NCBI GenBank assembly: GCA_047518265.1 | Contig: JAKZRG010000029.1 | Coordinates: 46,266 to 110,265, forward strand | Origin: Oceanospirillum sp047518265 | GTDB taxonomy: Bacteria > Pseudomonadota > Gammaproteobacteria > Pseudomonadales > Halomonadaceae | Length of the DNA: 64,000 nucleotides | Direction of reading: 5' to 3' | In this document: positions 31,557 to 40,744 of the stretch, in pieces | How positions within the stretch are numbered: the first letter of the stretch is position 1 | Layout: every line of letters starts with the position of its first letter | Notes under the pieces: generated by a model | What the model was told of the DNA's origin: nothing | Databases searched by the model: none | The model's input: the letters and a program-made list of their open reading frames with translations, nothing else | Translations under genes and position numbers: made by a program

Positions 31557-32990
31557 ATGAGCAAGCAACATTCTGTAGAGAAAATTGGCGGCACGTCCAT
31601 GAGCGACTACGCCACGGTACGTGACAATATCATCCTGCATAGACAAGGCTATCAGCGAATTTTTGTAGTATCAGCTTATGGCGGGGTAACCGATCTGCTG
31701 CTGGAATACAAAAAAACGGGCCAAGCAGGTATTTATGCGGCATTTGCAGGGGCAGAAGACCAACAAGTCTGGCAAGACAAGCTTAGCCGCCTGCGCAGCT
31801 ATCTCTTTAACATTAACCTTGAGCTATTCGGCCAAGGCGAGCTGTGCGAGAAAGCAAACCAGTTTATCGGCCAACGCCTAGATGAAACAGAACAATGCTT
31901 GAACGACCTAGAGCGCGTCTGCCAGCATGGCCACTTTGCCCTAAGCGCCCACCTGATGACCGTACGTGAAATGCTAGCGAGCCTAGGGGAAGCACACAGC
32001 GCTTGGAATATGGCTGAGCTACTAAAGCGCGATGGTGTTAACGCCCAGTTTGTTGACCTGACCGGCTGGAACACGGACAAGCATTTCACCCTAGACGAAG
32101 GCATTGCAAAAGCTTTTGAAGGCGTGGACCTGGATAATACCCTACCTGTTGCTACTGGTTATGCTCATTGCTCTGAAGGCCTGATGAAGAGCTTTGACCG
32201 AGGCTACAGTGAAATGGTCTTTAGCCGTATCGCCGTTTTAACCGATGCCCGCGAAGCCATTATCCACAAAGAATACCACCTAAGCAGCGCCGATCCTCGC
32301 TTAGTAGGCGAAAACAATGTCGTACCGATTGGCCGCACGAACTATGACGTTGCCGACCAACTGGCCAATCTTGGCATGGAAGCGATCCACCCAAGAGCCG
32401 CCAAGGGCTTACGCCAAAAAGAACTGCCTTTGCGTGTCATGAACACCTTTGAACCAAACCACCCTGGCACCTTAATTACCAACGATTACGTCAGCACCAG
32501 TCCTTCTGTTGAAATTATTGCCGGTCGTCAGAACGTCTACGCCCTGGAGATGTTTGAGCAAGACATGATGGGCAGCATGACCCAGTACGGTCGTGAGATC
32601 CTAAGTATTATCGAGCGCTTTAAAGGCAATCTGGTCTCTAGAAACAACAATGCCAATACTTTAACCTATTATCTCTCTGGCAACTTGAAAACCATCAAGC
32701 GTATCCAGAGCGCTATCCAAGAGCAATATGCTAATTCAGAAGTTCGTCTGAATAAAATCTCTATTGTTTCCGCCATCGGTAGCAACATGAAGGTTCCAGG
32801 CATCTTAGCCAACATGGTTAACGCTCTGGCAGAATCCGGTATTAGCGTACTGGCACTGCAACAATCCATGCGCCAAGTGGATATTCAATTCGTTGTAGCA
32901 GATGAAGACTACGATCAAGCCGTGCAAAGCCTGCACGCTAAACTCATCGAAGTACACAACCATGGCGAAGCCATCTGCACCGCATCTTAA
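31557..32990 (+). CDS. ask: Aspartate kinase, ectoine-cluster type (Ask_Ect)
   Basis: This 477-residue aspartate kinase makes aspartyl phosphate, the entry to the aspartate-semialdehyde pool used by EctB. It has the start VEKIGGTSMSDYATV (Lys and Gly-Gly-Thr-Ser of the kinase fold), the FSRIAVLTDAREAIIHKEYHLSSADPRLVG core, and two C-terminal ACT modules (IGSNMKVPGILANMVNALAESGISVLALQQS). Ask_Ect is thought to escape the usual feedback inhibition; I infer that from its cluster only. The ribosome site is weak. Confidence 0.93.
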   Translation: MSKQHSVEKIGGTSMSDYATVRDNIILHRQGYQRIFVVSAYGGVTDLLLEYKKTGQAGIYAAFAGAEDQQVWQDKLSRLRSYLFNINLELFGQGELCEKANQFIGQRLDETEQCLNDLERVCQHGHFALSAHLMTVREMLASLGEAHSAWNMAELLKRDGVNAQFVDLTGWNTDKHFTLDEGIAKAFEGVDLDNTLPVATGYAHCSEGLMKSFDRGYSEMVFSRIAVLTDAREAIIHKEYHLSSADPRLVGENNVVPIGRTNYDVADQLANLGMEAIHPRAAKGLRQKELPLRVMNTFEPNHPGTLITNDYVSTSPSVEIIAGRQNVYALEMFEQDMMGSMTQYGREILSIIERFKGNLVSRNNNANTLTYYLSGNLKTIKRIQSAIQEQYANSEVRLNKISIVSAIGSNMKVPGILANMVNALAESGISVLALQQSMRQVDIQFVVADEDYDQAVQSLHAKLIEVHNHGEAICTAS

Positions 32991-33000
32991 TAGCTAAATA

Positions 33001-33030
33001 CCTAAAGCAGAGCTCAACCTCTGCTTTAGG
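33001..33030 (+). terminator. Rho-independent terminator of ask
   Basis: CCTAAAGCAGAG (33001-33012) and CTCTGCTTTAGG (33019-33030) are exact inverted repeats around six bases, then CTCTATTTTT. It ends the ect unit. Confidence 0.85.
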
Positions 33031-33188
33031 CTCTATTTTTACCCCACATAACCCCTTCCTCACATCTAAACGACAGATTCTTTTCTATTTTTATCAATTA
33101 CCGTTAGTCTCTTTCTTTAAATTCAGGCAAAATCTCATTTGTTGTCGCATTACCTATTATTCCGCTGCATCAGAATGTAAGAAACTCA

Positions 33189-33698
33189 ATGCAATCATAC
33201 GAAGAAGTGCTTGTTGCCATCCGGCAGATTATTCGATCTATCGATCTACACTCCCGGAAGCTCAATAAAAGCACCGGCTTAACCGGCCCACAATTGGTTA
33301 TTTTACAAGGTCTGGAGAAAGGTGGTGAAAACCACACTATTCGAGAGCTATCGAACCAGGTAAACCTAAGTCAAGCCACTGTTACGACCATTCTGGATCG
33401 CCTAGAAGTCAAAAACTTAGTGGTAAGGCAGCGTAGCACCATTGATAAACGCAAGGTGCATGTACTGCTGACCGACAAGGGTAATGAGTTACTGTCAAAC
33501 TCGCCCAAACCACTGCAAGAAGAATTTATTCATAAATTCCAGAGTATGGAAGAGTGGGAACAGAACCTATTATTGTCCTCTGTTCAGCGCATCGCTCGCA
33601 TGATGAACGCAGAGAAACTGGATGCCTCTCCTTATTTGGAAGTGAATAGCATAGCACCAGAAAAAAGCGCTCAAGCTGCCAATACAGAGAAAAAGTAA
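33189..33698 (+). CDS. MarR family regulator, EctR-like
   Basis: This 169-residue MarR protein has the winged helix IRELSNQVNLSQATVTTILDRLEVKNLVVRQRSTIDKRKVHVLLT (about 51-95). It carries the start SIDLHSRKLNKSTGLTGPQL and end ARMMNAEKLDASPYLEV that recall the EctR group linked to ectoine genes. EctR represses ectABC in halophilic methylotrophs. Here it lies after ask, separated by a strong terminator, so it has its own promoter. That it binds the AACACTAA sites is a hypothesis. Confidence 0.85.
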   Translation: MQSYEEVLVAIRQIIRSIDLHSRKLNKSTGLTGPQLVILQGLEKGGENHTIRELSNQVNLSQATVTTILDRLEVKNLVVRQRSTIDKRKVHVLLTDKGNELLSNSPKPLQEEFIHKFQSMEEWEQNLLLSSVQRIARMMNAEKLDASPYLEVNSIAPEKSAQAANTEKK

Positions 33699-33717
33699 AC
33701 GTTTCGAGTTTACCTAT

Positions 33718-33755
33718 AACGGCGCATCGCTAGCAGCATTGCGCCGTTTTTCTTT
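33718..33755 (+). terminator. Rho-independent terminator of the MarR gene
   Basis: AACGGCGCA (33718-33726) and TGCGCCGTT (33740-33748) pair exactly, followed by TTTCTTTG. It lies about 20 bases past the stop. Confidence 0.85.
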
Positions 33756-33832
33756 GTCTATTGCTTTAAAGGCTTCTTAAAAAGCACTGCGAAGCCTCCC
33801 CACCCTTTAACAAACCAGAAAGCGATTCGTTT

Positions 33833-34975
33833 ATGGAACAGCTCAGCACCCCACAAGGCACTTTTCAACTTTCACGCTTCCCTCTGCGTAAAAAAGAATC
33901 CCTAAGAGCCTGGGATGCCGCCGATGAATTTATACTCAACCATCTGCATGACTCCCAAATAGATCTAACTGGGAATATCTTAATCCTAAACGATAGCTTT
34001 GGCGCTCTTAGTACCGCTCTAGCAATACACCAACCGACATCAATAACAGACTCCTGGCTGGCACAACAGGGCACTCTACTTAACCTACAGCAGAATACAC
34101 TCACATCCGACCAAGTCACTTTATTAAATAGCTTGGAACGCCCTCAAAAAACAGCCAGCCTAGTACTCATTAAAATCCCTAAAAGCCTATCCATGCTGGA
34201 AGAACAGCTCCACCGTATCCGCCCCGTTATCACAAAAGATACCCTAGTAATCGGTGCCGCTATGGCCAAAGGGATTCACACTTCAACACTCAAGTTGTTT
34301 GAGCAAATCATTGGCCCAACCAAAACCTCCTTGGCCGTCAAAAAAGCCCGACTGATTTTCACACAACCGGATCTGGATATGCCGGTCAAGACCAGCCCCT
34401 ATCCACTGGATCTAATACTCGAAAACGACGGGTTTTCTAACCGTACCTTTAAACTCAAAAATCATGCGGGCGTATTTTCTCGGGAAAAACTGGATATTGG
34501 CACACGCTTTTTCCTACAGAACCTACCCAAAGAATTTAATGGCAAAAAAATTATCGACCTAGCTTGTGGCAACGGTATTGTTGGCCTAGTTGCAGCGGAA
34601 CACTACCCCGATGCCCATCTAACCTTTGTCGATGAATCCTTTATGGCGGTGGATTCTGCTCGAATTAATTTCGAACAGGCCTTTCCCGAGCGAAACGCCC
34701 ACTTTGCAGCTACAGACTGCTTGAATGGCATAGAAATCAATAGCACTGATTTAATCCTAAACAACCCTCCCTTCCATCAAAATAATGCCGTGGGTGACTT
34801 TATTGCCCAACAGATGTTTAGAGAATCAAAACAGGTATTAAAAAGCGGTGGGGAGCTATGGGTTGTAGGCAATCGACATTTGGGCTATCACGTAGCGCTC
34901 AAGCGTCTATTCGGCAACTGTACAACCGTTATCAGCAATAAAAAGTTTGTCATCTTAAAAGCGATTAAGCGCTAG
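33833..34975 (+). CDS. rlmG: 23S rRNA (guanine-N2)-methyltransferase RlmG
   Basis: This 380-residue protein has the tandem layout of RlmG/RsmC: a degenerate N-terminal methyltransferase-like half and an active C-terminal half with DLACGNGIVGLVA (SAM site) and LILNNPPFHQ (catalytic NPPF). The end GELWVVGNRHLGYHVALKRLFGNC and the length of about 380 fit RlmG (378 in E. coli) better than RsmC (about 343). RlmG methylates G1835 of 23S rRNA. It is a single gene. Confidence 0.88.
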   Translation: MEQLSTPQGTFQLSRFPLRKKESLRAWDAADEFILNHLHDSQIDLTGNILILNDSFGALSTALAIHQPTSITDSWLAQQGTLLNLQQNTLTSDQVTLLNSLERPQKTASLVLIKIPKSLSMLEEQLHRIRPVITKDTLVIGAAMAKGIHTSTLKLFEQIIGPTKTSLAVKKARLIFTQPDLDMPVKTSPYPLDLILENDGFSNRTFKLKNHAGVFSREKLDIGTRFFLQNLPKEFNGKKIIDLACGNGIVGLVAAEHYPDAHLTFVDESFMAVDSARINFEQAFPERNAHFAATDCLNGIEINSTDLILNNPPFHQNNAVGDFIAQQMFRESKQVLKSGGELWVVGNRHLGYHVALKRLFGNCTTVISNKKFVILKAIKR

Positions 34976-35020
34976 ATAATACCGAGCAGCCCTAGATAAT
35001 TTTTTACGAAAAGTCAGAAA

Positions 35021-35053
35021 CAAAAAAACCGGTCCTCGTGAAAAAGACCGGTA
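35021..35053 (-). terminator. Rho-independent terminator downstream of fadA
   Basis: On the minus strand ACCGGTC and GACCGGT pair around 11 bases and end in seven T. It is the first good minus-strand terminator after fadA (about 270 bases on). Confidence 0.65.
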
Positions 35054-35160
35054 CTTCAAAATAAGAAGCGATTAAGCGTGCAGATGCCATTAATTCCGAC
35101 AAACTCCAAAGCAGTGGAAGTTTGCAGTGGCGGGGTATGCAGGCTCAATTACACACCCCA

Positions 35161-35196
35161 TTTAAACGCCTCTGGATTAACAGACGTTTAAATTTT
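35161..35196 (+). terminator. Hairpin with T tract between rlmG and fadA
   Basis: TTTAAACG and TCTG pair with CAGA and CGTTTAAA (a CC bulge on the left), and TTTTTT follows on the plus strand. It lies in the 346-base gap between the converging rlmG and fadA genes, which shows no gene. Confidence 0.5.
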
Positions 35197-35321
35197 TTGA
35201 TCTCTGCTAAAAACTCTCAAAACCGTAGCAGAGACCGGCAATCTGAACACTCTTAGCCTAAGAGCAAGGGGAGAATATTCAGACTGCTTGTACGTTTCCA
35301 ATACTGTTAAAAACGCGTCGA

Positions 35322-36497
35322 TTACAGACGCTCAAATACCGTAGCAACACCCTGCCCCATACCAATACACATGGTCGCCAGACCCAAAGTACCGCCACGC
35401 TGCTCCATCACATTCAGCAGAGTCGTCGAGATACGCGTACCGGAACAACCCAGCGGGTGACCCAATGCAATGGCACCACCGTTCAAGTTCACCTTATCGT
35501 CGACCTTATCCAGCAAACCTAGATCTTTAAGTACTGGAATACCCTGAGCAGCAAAGGCTTCATTCAGCTCAACAAAGTCCATATCATCAATGGTCAGACC
35601 CGCAGCTTTCAGCGCTTTTTGAGAGGCTGGTACAGGACCGTAACCCATGATAGAAGGATCACAACCCGCAACACCGATAGAGCGAATCTTAGCGATTGGC
35701 GTCAAACCCAGTGCTTGTGCGCGCTCAGCAGACATCACCATCATGGCTGACGCACCCACAGACAGAGCTGAAGACTGGCCCGCTGTTACCGTACCGTTAC
35801 GCGGATCAAATACCGGGCGTAAGGTTGATAGACTCTCAACGGTAGTTTCTGGACGAATCACCTCATCATAAGAGATCAGCTTACGGAAGCCATCAGCATC
35901 ATGACCTTCAACACCGATGATTTCGCGATCAAAACGACCGGCTTGCGCCGCTTCGTGAGCCAGACGGTGAGAACGGGCACCAAAAGCATCCTGATCTTCA
36001 CGACTCACGCCGTGCATCTTACCTAGTAGCTCAGCGGTTAGACCCATCATCATGGCCGCTTTAGCCGCATACTTAGAGGCCGAAGGGTTAACATCAACAC
36101 CATGCATCATGTCAACATGACCCATATGCTCAACACCGCCCACCATATAGACATCACCCAGACCCGCCTGGATATTCGCTACAGCGATATGCAGAGCAGA
36201 CATAGATGAACCACACAGACGGTTCACAGTTTGTGCCGGTACCGTCTTAGGGATACGAGTCAGGATAGAAGCGTTACGACCAATGTCATAACCCTGCTCT
36301 AGAGTCTGGTTAACACAACCCCAGATAATGTCATCAATCTCCGCAGGATCAATACCCGCATTACGATCTAAAATACCATCCATAATCCCAGCAGACAGTT
36401 CTTCAGCACGAACATTACGGAAAGCACCGTTACGGGCTTTAGCCATGGCGCTACGAGCACCATCTACAATTACTGCATCACGAGGATTCAAGCTCAT
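35322..36497 (-). CDS. fadA: 3-ketoacyl-CoA thiolase FadA
   Basis: This 391-residue thiolase is the beta subunit of the fatty-acid oxidation complex and cleaves 3-ketoacyl-CoA. It has the nucleophile Cys95 in VNRLCGSSMSALH, the family block NLNGGAIALGHPLGCSGTRI and the second catalytic Cys in CIGMGQG. TAGGAGA with proper spacing selects the ATG at 36497 over one two codons earlier, and the length then equals the Pseudomonas enzyme. It lies downstream of fadB on the same strand. Confidence 0.97.
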   Translation of the reverse strand: MSLNPRDAVIVDGARSAMAKARNGAFRNVRAEELSAGIMDGILDRNAGIDPAEIDDIIWGCVNQTLEQGYDIGRNASILTRIPKTVPAQTVNRLCGSSMSALHIAVANIQAGLGDVYMVGGVEHMGHVDMMHGVDVNPSASKYAAKAAMMMGLTAELLGKMHGVSREDQDAFGARSHRLAHEAAQAGRFDREIIGVEGHDADGFRKLISYDEVIRPETTVESLSTLRPVFDPRNGTVTAGQSSALSVGASAMMVMSAERAQALGLTPIAKIRSIGVAGCDPSIMGYGPVPASQKALKAAGLTIDDMDFVELNEAFAAQGIPVLKDLGLLDKVDDKVNLNGGAIALGHPLGCSGTRISTTLLNVMEQRGGTLGLATMCIGMGQGVATVFERL

Positions 36498-36714
36498 GAT
36501 CATCTCCTAAATTCTATTCTCTGGCAGGGTTTTCTCTGCTGATAAAGTCAGCAAGAAAGCCCTATTCAATGGCATATACGGTGCGTATTTCTGTTTTGTA
36601 ACAGATAGCGGATATCACATTATTTGATATAAAACCCACTGAACAAAAATACGTCTTATCCTGATTGGCATCAGTCGCTATTGGCCATCACCGATGACCA
36701 ATAGCACTTCATGA

Positions 36715-38862
36715 TTAGAAGTAGGTTTTACCTTCTGCTGCCATTGCCCGCATTTTCTCAGTCGGCTGATACAGAGCACCCAGTTCCGGCGCATACTTAT
36801 CAGCCATTGCACAGAATGCCTCTAGGCCCATGCTATCGATATAACGCAATGCACCACCACGGAATGGAGGGAAGCCAATACCAAAGACCAAGCCCATATC
36901 TGCTTCTGCTGCAGTTTCAACAATGCCATCTTCCAGACAACGAACCGTTTCGATACACAGAGGGATCATCATGCGCTCAATGATATCTTCATCGCTTAAC
37001 TCGCGCTGATCAGATACCAATGGTTTTAGCAACTCATAGGTACTGTCATCCAGAACCTTCTTAGAGCGCCCTTTTCTATCTTCTTCATAGCGATAGAAAC
37101 CGGTATTATTTTTCTGGCCCAAGCGTTCAGCAGCAAACATTACACTTAGAGCACTATCACCTTCACGGGCCATACGATCTGGGAAGCCAGCAGCCATCAC
37201 ATTATTAGCATGCTCAGCCGTATCCATACCCACCACATCCAGCAGATATGCAGGCCCCATCGGCCAACCAAATTTTTCCATCACTTTATCGACACGCTGG
37301 AAATCAGCACCGTGCTCGATCAGGCCCATAAAGCCACCAAAGTAAGGGAATAGAATACGGTTCACTAAGAAACCTGGGCAGTCATTAACCACCACTGGGG
37401 TTTTACCCATTTTCTTGGCATAAGCCACTGTCGCTGCAATGGCTTTTTCGCTGGTTTTTTCACCGCGAATCACCTCAACCAACGGCATTTTATTGACCGG
37501 GTTAAAGAAGTGCATACCACAGAAGTTCTCAGGACGCTTAAGATTTTCCGCCAAAGAAGTAATAGAGATAGTAGAAGTATTAGAGGTCAGAATGGTGTCA
37601 TCACTCACTTGGCCTTCTAGCTCAGCCAGTACCGCACCTTTAATCTTCGGATTCTCGACAACCGCTTCAACCACCAGATCCACATCACCAAAATCACCGT
37701 AGCTCAATGTTGGGCGAATGGCGTTCAGAGCATCAGCCATCTGCTCAGGCTTCATACGCTTACGCTGAACACGCTTAGCCAGTAGCTTTTTAGCTTCGTT
37801 CAGACCCAGCTGAATGGCATCTTCGTTGATGTCCTTCATAATGATCGGCGTGCCTTTATAGGCAGACTGGTAAGCAATACCACCCCCCATAATACCGGCA
37901 CCCAATACCGCTGCCTTATTCACTGGCTGAGCATTTTTTTCATAAGCACCGGATTTTTTCTTCAGGAACTGATCATTCAGGAACAGACCCACTAAGCTGG
38001 CAGCCACTGGCGTACGCGCCATACGAGCAAAGCATTTTGCTTCAGATTTTTGTGCTTTTTCGCGGCCTTCGCCAGCACCTTTTTGGATACTTTTGATCGC
38101 TTCCATTGGTGCGGGGTAATGAGGCCCAGCCTGACCGGCCACCATGCCTTTTGCCGTTTCAAACGACATCATGGTTTCGATCATATTCAGCTTCAGCGGC
38201 TCCAGTTTTTCCTGGCGCTTCGCCTGCCAATCCAGATTACCAGCATTGGCTTCTTTAATCAGATCAATAGCGGCTGCACGCAGTAGCTCAGGTGCAACAA
38301 CTGCATCAATAGCACCTTCTTTCAGTGCTGCCTCAGCTTTTTTCTCTTTAGTGGCACAGATCCACTCAATAGCATTATCGTTACCGATAATACGTGGCAA
38401 ACGTACCGTACCACCCCAACCAGGAATAATGCCCAACTTAACTTCTGGCAGACCGATACGGGCTGCAGGAGACGCCACACGATAGTCCGTACACAGACAG
38501 ATCTCAAAACCGCCGCCCAGTGCAATACCGTTAATAGCTGTTACTGTTGGATATGGCAGATCTTCCACGCGGTTGAAGACTTCATGTACCGCCATATTCA
38601 TCGCGACCAGCTCTTCTTCAGACTGGCCAAAAGCATCGTGGAACTCAGTAATATCTGCGCCAACAATAAAAACGTCTTTAGCGCTGCTGACCACTAAGCC
38701 TTTCAGGCCTTGTGCTTGCTGTAACGCCTCTGTCGCCGCACCCAGCTCTTCAATAGTGACACGATTGAATTTATTGACTGACTCACCTTGCAGATCAAAG
38801 GTTAACTCTGCAATACCGCCTTCAATCTCTTTTACCGTGATGGCTTTACCTGCGTAAATCAT
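36715..38862 (-). CDS. fadB: Fatty acid oxidation complex alpha subunit FadB
   Basis: This 715-residue bifunctional enzyme joins an N-terminal enoyl-CoA hydratase (oxyanion block ALGGGFEICLCTDYRVA and PEVKLGIIPGWGGTVRLPR) and a C-terminal 3-hydroxyacyl-CoA dehydrogenase (VLGAGIMGGGIAYQSA at the NAD site, NTSTISIT, HFFNPV). The start at the ATG at 38862 (MIYAGKAITV) fits the family and has GGGAG eight bases before it; the earlier ATG eight codons upstream is rejected. It makes a complex with FadA. PsrA is the probable repressor. Confidence 0.97.
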   Translation of the reverse strand: MIYAGKAITVKEIEGGIAELTFDLQGESVNKFNRVTIEELGAATEALQQAQGLKGLVVSSAKDVFIVGADITEFHDAFGQSEEELVAMNMAVHEVFNRVEDLPYPTVTAINGIALGGGFEICLCTDYRVASPAARIGLPEVKLGIIPGWGGTVRLPRIIGNDNAIEWICATKEKKAEAALKEGAIDAVVAPELLRAAAIDLIKEANAGNLDWQAKRQEKLEPLKLNMIETMMSFETAKGMVAGQAGPHYPAPMEAIKSIQKGAGEGREKAQKSEAKCFARMARTPVAASLVGLFLNDQFLKKKSGAYEKNAQPVNKAAVLGAGIMGGGIAYQSAYKGTPIIMKDINEDAIQLGLNEAKKLLAKRVQRKRMKPEQMADALNAIRPTLSYGDFGDVDLVVEAVVENPKIKGAVLAELEGQVSDDTILTSNTSTISITSLAENLKRPENFCGMHFFNPVNKMPLVEVIRGEKTSEKAIAATVAYAKKMGKTPVVVNDCPGFLVNRILFPYFGGFMGLIEHGADFQRVDKVMEKFGWPMGPAYLLDVVGMDTAEHANNVMAAGFPDRMAREGDSALSVMFAAERLGQKNNTGFYRYEEDRKGRSKKVLDDSTYELLKPLVSDQRELSDEDIIERMMIPLCIETVRCLEDGIVETAAEADMGLVFGIGFPPFRGGALRYIDSMGLEAFCAMADKYAPELGALYQPTEKMRAMAAEGKTYF

Positions 38863-39261
38863 CCACTGCTCTCCCGCTTGGGTCATAATGCTTTTTATTC
38901 AGAAGATCACTTAACTCTTGAAGCCCAGCGAACTACTGAAACCTATTATTACAGGCAGTACAAAATCTGCGATTGCTATTCTGACTGGTAAATTAATAAA
39001 AACAGCCAATCAAAACCAAGTGTTTCATACAGATATTTCATACGACCGTTTGATTTATGGAATTACAATGCGTGAAAAAGGAAAAACTGTCAAACCCTTT
39101 CTTATGAAATTTTAGCGCTAATTTGCGACCTAAGAGTCATTTTTACAAAGAAAGAGGCCGTAAAAGCCATCAGGAATGACAAGCAGAAAAAAAAAGAGAA
39201 AAGCAGAAAGAAGCCCAAGCCGAACTAATAACGAAAATAATAAAGACAAAAAACGGGCATA
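38863..39261. other. Region between fadB and tRNA-Asn
   Basis: About 400 AT-rich bases with no convincing gene. It should contain the fadBA promoter. TTTCATAC appears twice at 39023-39030 and 39036-39043, and AAAC-N5-GTTT lies nearby (about 39015-39025), slightly off the PsrA spacing. Confidence 0.45.
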
Positions 39262-39299
39262 AAAAAAGCCGCTAATTCTTTTGAATTAGCGGCTTTTTA
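39262..39299 (-). terminator. Rho-independent terminator of tRNA-Asn
   Basis: AAAAAGCCGCTAATTC and GAATTAGCGGCTTTTT pair perfectly around TTTT, with A/T runs on both sides. It begins a few bases after the tRNA 3' end and can also work in the other direction. Confidence 0.9.
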
Positions 39300-39303
39300 A
39301 ATT

Positions 39304-39379
39304 TGGCTCCCCGAGCAGGGCTCGAACCTGCGACAAATAGATTAACAGTCTACTGCTCTACCAACTGAGCTATCAGGGA
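39304..39379 (-). tRNA. tRNA-Asn (anticodon GTT)
   Basis: The minus strand folds into a 76-base tRNA: acceptor TCCCTGA paired with TCGGGGA, discriminator G and an encoded CCA, D-arm with AGCTCAGTTGGTAGAGC, anticodon loop CTGTTAA with GTT, and T-arm GGTTCGAGC. All arms close normally. Confidence 0.97.
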
Positions 39380-39513
39380 TCTCTCTAAGAGTTGACGGGG
39401 ATTATATAGCCATCTCACTGAAGGTCAATAGATTTTTTTTATTTTTTCTACTGTAAAAACAATATGTTCCACTAGAATGAGAGTATCATGTTTACAAACG
39501 GATCCGACAACTG

Positions 39514-40740
39514 ATGACGGCCATGGAAAAATACCCTGAGTCACCTTCAATTCACTTTGCTCGCGTCCCAGTATGCGATAACCAGTTTAATGTACTGGCT
39601 TACGAACTGGTGGCTTGTGAAACGGAGTCGTTACAACCAAGCCTATCTGAAATTATCTCATCCGCACTCACAGATCCTAGAATTCATGATTTACTAAATA
39701 ATCGTCCAGCGCTTGTCTATTCTCAGTGTGAAAGCTTGCGTCAACTCTACAGTGAATTAAATTTCCCTTTAGACCAATTTTGGTTGATGTGTAATGCTGA
39801 AGAGGCAATACATGCAGATATCCAGCTGATACAAGGACTTAAAAAGCGCGGCGCCAAACTGGGCCTGGCCTTAAACAATGGAGACCTACCCAGCTTGCCC
39901 ACAGAATTAACCGATCAAATCAGTTTTTTTCGTACACCTATCAACAACTATCTGTCCCGTTCTTTGAGCGATCAGACTTATTCTCATTGGCTAAAAATTG
40001 CTTGTCATGTGGATGATCAAGAACTATTTAATCAAGTGCAGCAATACGATGTTAAGGGAATACAAGGGCGTTATCTTCCCAGACCACAAAAGGCCGAATT
40101 TAAACGCTTCCCCAGTAACAAATTGATTGCCTTAGAGATTCTAAACATGGTTAGCGACATCAATGTCGCCTTCGATGATCTAGAAAAACTCATCGTTCAA
40201 GACTTACAGCTGTATTATAAGCTGTTAAGATTCATCAATTCTGCGTATTATAGTTTTAATCGCAAAATTAATAATATTAAAGAAGCGCTGATTTATCTGG
40301 GCCTGAACACCCTGCGAAGCCTAACCTTGGTGATAGCTTTATCTGAGTCCACCAATCGTTCGCCAGATCTGTTCTATTTGGCCCTAACCCGAGCTAAGAT
40401 GTGTGAACTATTAGCAAGTGACAGTGGCTGGCCTAATGAAGCGGTTTTCTTTAATGCAGGTTTAATTTCATTGTTGGATGTATTATTAGATATACCCATG
40501 GCAATGATTTTATCGGAACTACCTTTAAGTACGGTTATTAAAGATGCCGTTTTACACTTTGAAGGCAGAACCGGTGCGGCATTGCAGTGCGCGATGTATT
40601 ATGAAAATGTGGACTGGCAGAAAATTGAGGATAGCCAGTTTGAAAAGGATCTTGCACACACGGCCTACTTGGAAGCAAGCCGGTGGGCAACCGCGTTACA
40701 GCAAAGCTTAATGGCAATGGCGGATTCACAGGAGTGTTGA
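39514..40740 (+). CDS. EAL-like and HDOD domain protein
   Basis: This 408-residue protein has an N-terminal EAL-like barrel (start ARVPVCDNQFNVLAYELVA) and a C-terminal HDOD domain (about 200-400; FPSNKLIALEILNMV, then INNIKEALIYLGLNTLRSLTLVIAL). The EAL motif reads YELVA and the metal-binding residues are absent, so phosphodiesterase activity is unlikely; a regulatory scaffold is more plausible. CheV is encoded four bases downstream, so both probably act in motility or chemotaxis signalling. Confidence 0.82.
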   Translation: MTAMEKYPESPSIHFARVPVCDNQFNVLAYELVACETESLQPSLSEIISSALTDPRIHDLLNNRPALVYSQCESLRQLYSELNFPLDQFWLMCNAEEAIHADIQLIQGLKKRGAKLGLALNNGDLPSLPTELTDQISFFRTPINNYLSRSLSDQTYSHWLKIACHVDDQELFNQVQQYDVKGIQGRYLPRPQKAEFKRFPSNKLIALEILNMVSDINVAFDDLEKLIVQDLQLYYKLLRFINSAYYSFNRKINNIKEALIYLGLNTLRSLTLVIALSESTNRSPDLFYLALTRAKMCELLASDSGWPNEAVFFNAGLISLLDVLLDIPMAMILSELPLSTVIKDAVLHFEGRTGAALQCAMYYENVDWQKIEDSQFEKDLAHTAYLEASRWATALQQSLMAMADSQEC

Positions 40741-40744
40741 AGAA

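Noticed and set aside
33833..34975. RsmC (16S G1207) rather than RlmG
   Set aside because: Length of 380 and the C-terminal NRHLGYHVALKRLFGNC block fit RlmG; RsmC is shorter. The two are related, so the call is not absolute.
38918..39115. 65-codon plus-strand frame upstream of fadB
   Set aside because: No ribosome site, AT-rich, and lies where the fadBA promoter must be. No family resemblance.
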